From Fodinibius saliphilus (lineage in GTDB: Bacteria > Bacteroidota > Rhodothermia > Balneolales > Balneolaceae): a stretch of DNA of 64,000 nucleotides. The translations under genes and the position numbers were made by a program. The notes below the pieces were generated by a model. The model saw only the letters and a program-made list of their open reading frames with translations, was not told the DNA's origin and did no database searches. How positions within the stretch are numbered: position 1 is the stretch's first letter; each line of letters begins with the position of its first letter. Of this stretch, positions 62,783-64,000 are shown piece by piece. The stretch spans positions 930,001-994,000 of the forward strand of contig NZ_VAWF01000001.1 of NCBI RefSeq assembly GCF_005869845.1. Reading direction: 5' to 3'.

Positions 62783-62906
62783 ATATAACCTGTGCATTAA
62801 GTGAACGCAACTAGCCTGAGCCTTGCTTGGTCTAAAGTTTTAAGCTACAATGTAATTCATCAACAATTTCAAGGAGCAAATCACGCCGCTTATCCCGAAG
62901 TTATAC
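62783..62906 (+). other. attC site 7
   Basis: R'' ATATAAC at 62783-62789 and R' GTTATAC at 62900-62906. GTGCATTAAGTGAACG on the left and CGCCGCTTATCCCGAAG on the right pair imperfectly. 124 nt. Confidence 0.78.
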
Positions 62907-62939
62907 GGTAATTTTAAACCCTAACTATCATTAAGTGCC

Positions 62940-64000
62940 ATGAAGAAACTCAGTATTTTAATCGTATTATCAATATTCTGCTTTTCTACTGGAAATGCCC
63001 AAAAATTAATTGATCTACCAACCGCACCAAGAGTGGATACAACTAATGCTGAAGTCAAAAAAGTTTACAAGCTTTGGCAAAAACATTTAAGTCATCAGCC
63101 AAATAAAATCTATGACAATCCATATTGGTCAGAGCAACAAAAAGAAAAATGGCATGATTATGATATTTCTCGAAGATGGACTTATGGATATGAGTTGGCA
63201 AATGGAATGAACCTACATAATACCTTTGGTCTAAAACCAAGAGTGTTAAGTATCGAGAAACAGGAAAATAAATATGCTATAAAAACACTTTACGCTCCTA
63301 ATAATCTTGAAAAATCCCAAGAGATCTATTCTATTCAACGAGTATATGCTGGTAAGGAATATGGAGAATGGAAACTATTCAGTGCCCTTCCCATTCTAAC
63401 TGATGATTGGCAACACAAACAAGTTGGAGATATTGAATACATCTATCCACCAAACTTTACCTTCGATAAAAATGAAGCTCAAGATTCAGCGAACTTTGTT
63501 GAACGCCTGAAAAATAAATTCGATATCACTATTGATGACCCTATAAATTATTACTTGGCTCCAAGCTTTATGGAAATGGCAAAAATCAGTGGCTTAGATT
63601 ATGCCTGGGATGGAAATGATGGGCGTGGATATCCCCAAAATAATCAGGTATTTGTTGGTACAGGATCAGAAAAATATCCCCATGAATTAGTGCATACTAT
63701 TTTTAAAGATTATGAACTAAGTACTTTTATTGACGAAGGTCTTGCAACCTATTATGGCGGAATGGGACAAAAACCTTTTAATAAGCTGATTCAATCAGTT
63801 GCTGAAAAAATAAATTCTAATGAGTCTCTGACATTAGACAAAGTTTTAACTGGACAAAGAATTTCTTCCCAGATGTATTACGTTAGTGGGGCTGTTTTAA
63901 TAAAAGCAGCCGAAGAAAAAGGCGGTAGTCAAGCAGTTAAAGATTTTCTTAAACAAGCATCCAGTAAAGAAGGAATTTTCAATGCTATGAGCCAAGTTTT
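62940..64000 (+). CDS. Secreted gluzincin-type metallopeptidase, partial at right edge (cassette gene)
   Basis: At least 353 residues are visible without a stop, translated by me. Signal peptide MKKLSILIVLSIFCFSTGNA. The zinc site is HELVH at about 248-252 with FIDEGLATYYGG following (Glu266), the HExxH plus E layout of the gluzincin/peptidase-MA group. It would cleave peptides outside the cytoplasm. It is the eighth cassette, whose own attC would lie beyond 64000. Confidence 0.8.
   Translation, partial: MKKLSILIVLSIFCFSTGNAQKLIDLPTAPRVDTTNAEVKKVYKLWQKHLSHQPNKIYDNPYWSEQQKEKWHDYDISRRWTYGYELANGMNLHNTFGLKPRVLSIEKQENKYAIKTLYAPNNLEKSQEIYSIQRVYAGKEYGEWKLFSALPILTDDWQHKQVGDIEYIYPPNFTFDKNEAQDSANFVERLKNKFDITIDDPINYYLAPSFMEMAKISGLDYAWDGNDGRGYPQNNQVFVGTGSEKYPHELVHTIFKDYELSTFIDEGLATYYGGMGQKPFNKLIQSVAEKINSNESLTLDKVLTGQRISSQMYYVSGAVLIKAAEEKGGSQAVKDFLKQASSKEGIFNAMSQV

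Noticed and set aside
1-64000. tRNA, rRNA genes and CRISPR arrays
   Set aside because: None seen; the regularly spaced elements at the right end are attC sites, not CRISPR repeats, because they are long, variable and palindromic.

Overview
The window reads as chromosome of an AT-rich, Gram-negative member of the Bacteroidota/Rhodothermota side of the tree, most likely Balneolota (inference, no 16S in view). Supporting signs are TAnnTTTG-type promoter boxes, few Shine-Dalgarno sequences, many lipoproteins and SPOR/secretin proteins, a pilin starting MGQQQLLL, an OlsB-type acyltransferase operon, and RecBCD.

Layout. 1-1840: metal-homeostasis locus on the minus strand (P-type ATPase running off the left edge, a SpoIIAA-like protein, a decayed zinc-type dehydrogenase, and an AraC regulator carrying its own metal-binding domain). 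2415-7611: plus-strand genes (trypsin-fold protease and a small partner, lipase maturation factor homologue, dUTPase-fold protein, Gfo/Idh/MocA oxidoreductase, TPR protein). 7617-11816: a three-gene minus-strand lipid operon (OlsB-like N-acyltransferase, PlsC-like acyltransferase, and an 868-residue hydrolase/DedA/ATP-grasp fusion). 11980-13105: ParA with a ribbon-helix-helix partner. 14115-18035: M28 and M19 peptidases and a D-threonine aldolase-type enzyme. 18072-28413: a complete type IV pilus-like operon with fused subunits. 29163-41156: housekeeping and envelope genes (Big-domain lipoprotein, desaturase, degenerate AAA+ protein, SUI1 factor, Nei glycosylase, sialidase-like lipoprotein, PlsC, DEAD-box helicase, FKBP isomerase, pyrophosphatase). 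41157-42369: repeat-rich non-coding DNA. 42370-51068: recC-recB-recD, visibly richer in G+C than its neighbours.

51436-64000 is the most unusual part: an integron-type gene cassette array. Seven attC-like sites (124-192 nt; GTTRRRY-like right cores, RYYYAAC-like left cores, imperfect inverted repeats) separate cassettes that are large and sometimes carry two or three genes: an HpaA-like lipoprotein, an ABC exporter pair, membrane proteins, a HEPN-like protein, a TolB-type propeller, an amidohydrolase and a metallopeptidase. No integrase gene is visible at the expected left end. The fifth attC is split exactly between its R'' core and its L'' box by an IS110/IS1111-family element; rejoining the flanks restores a 132-nt attC almost identical to its neighbours. 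The IS has a non-coding region 3' of its transposase that could encode its guide (bridge/seek) RNA.

No tRNA, rRNA or CRISPR array was seen. All functional calls are from reading motifs by eye; no database search was possible.
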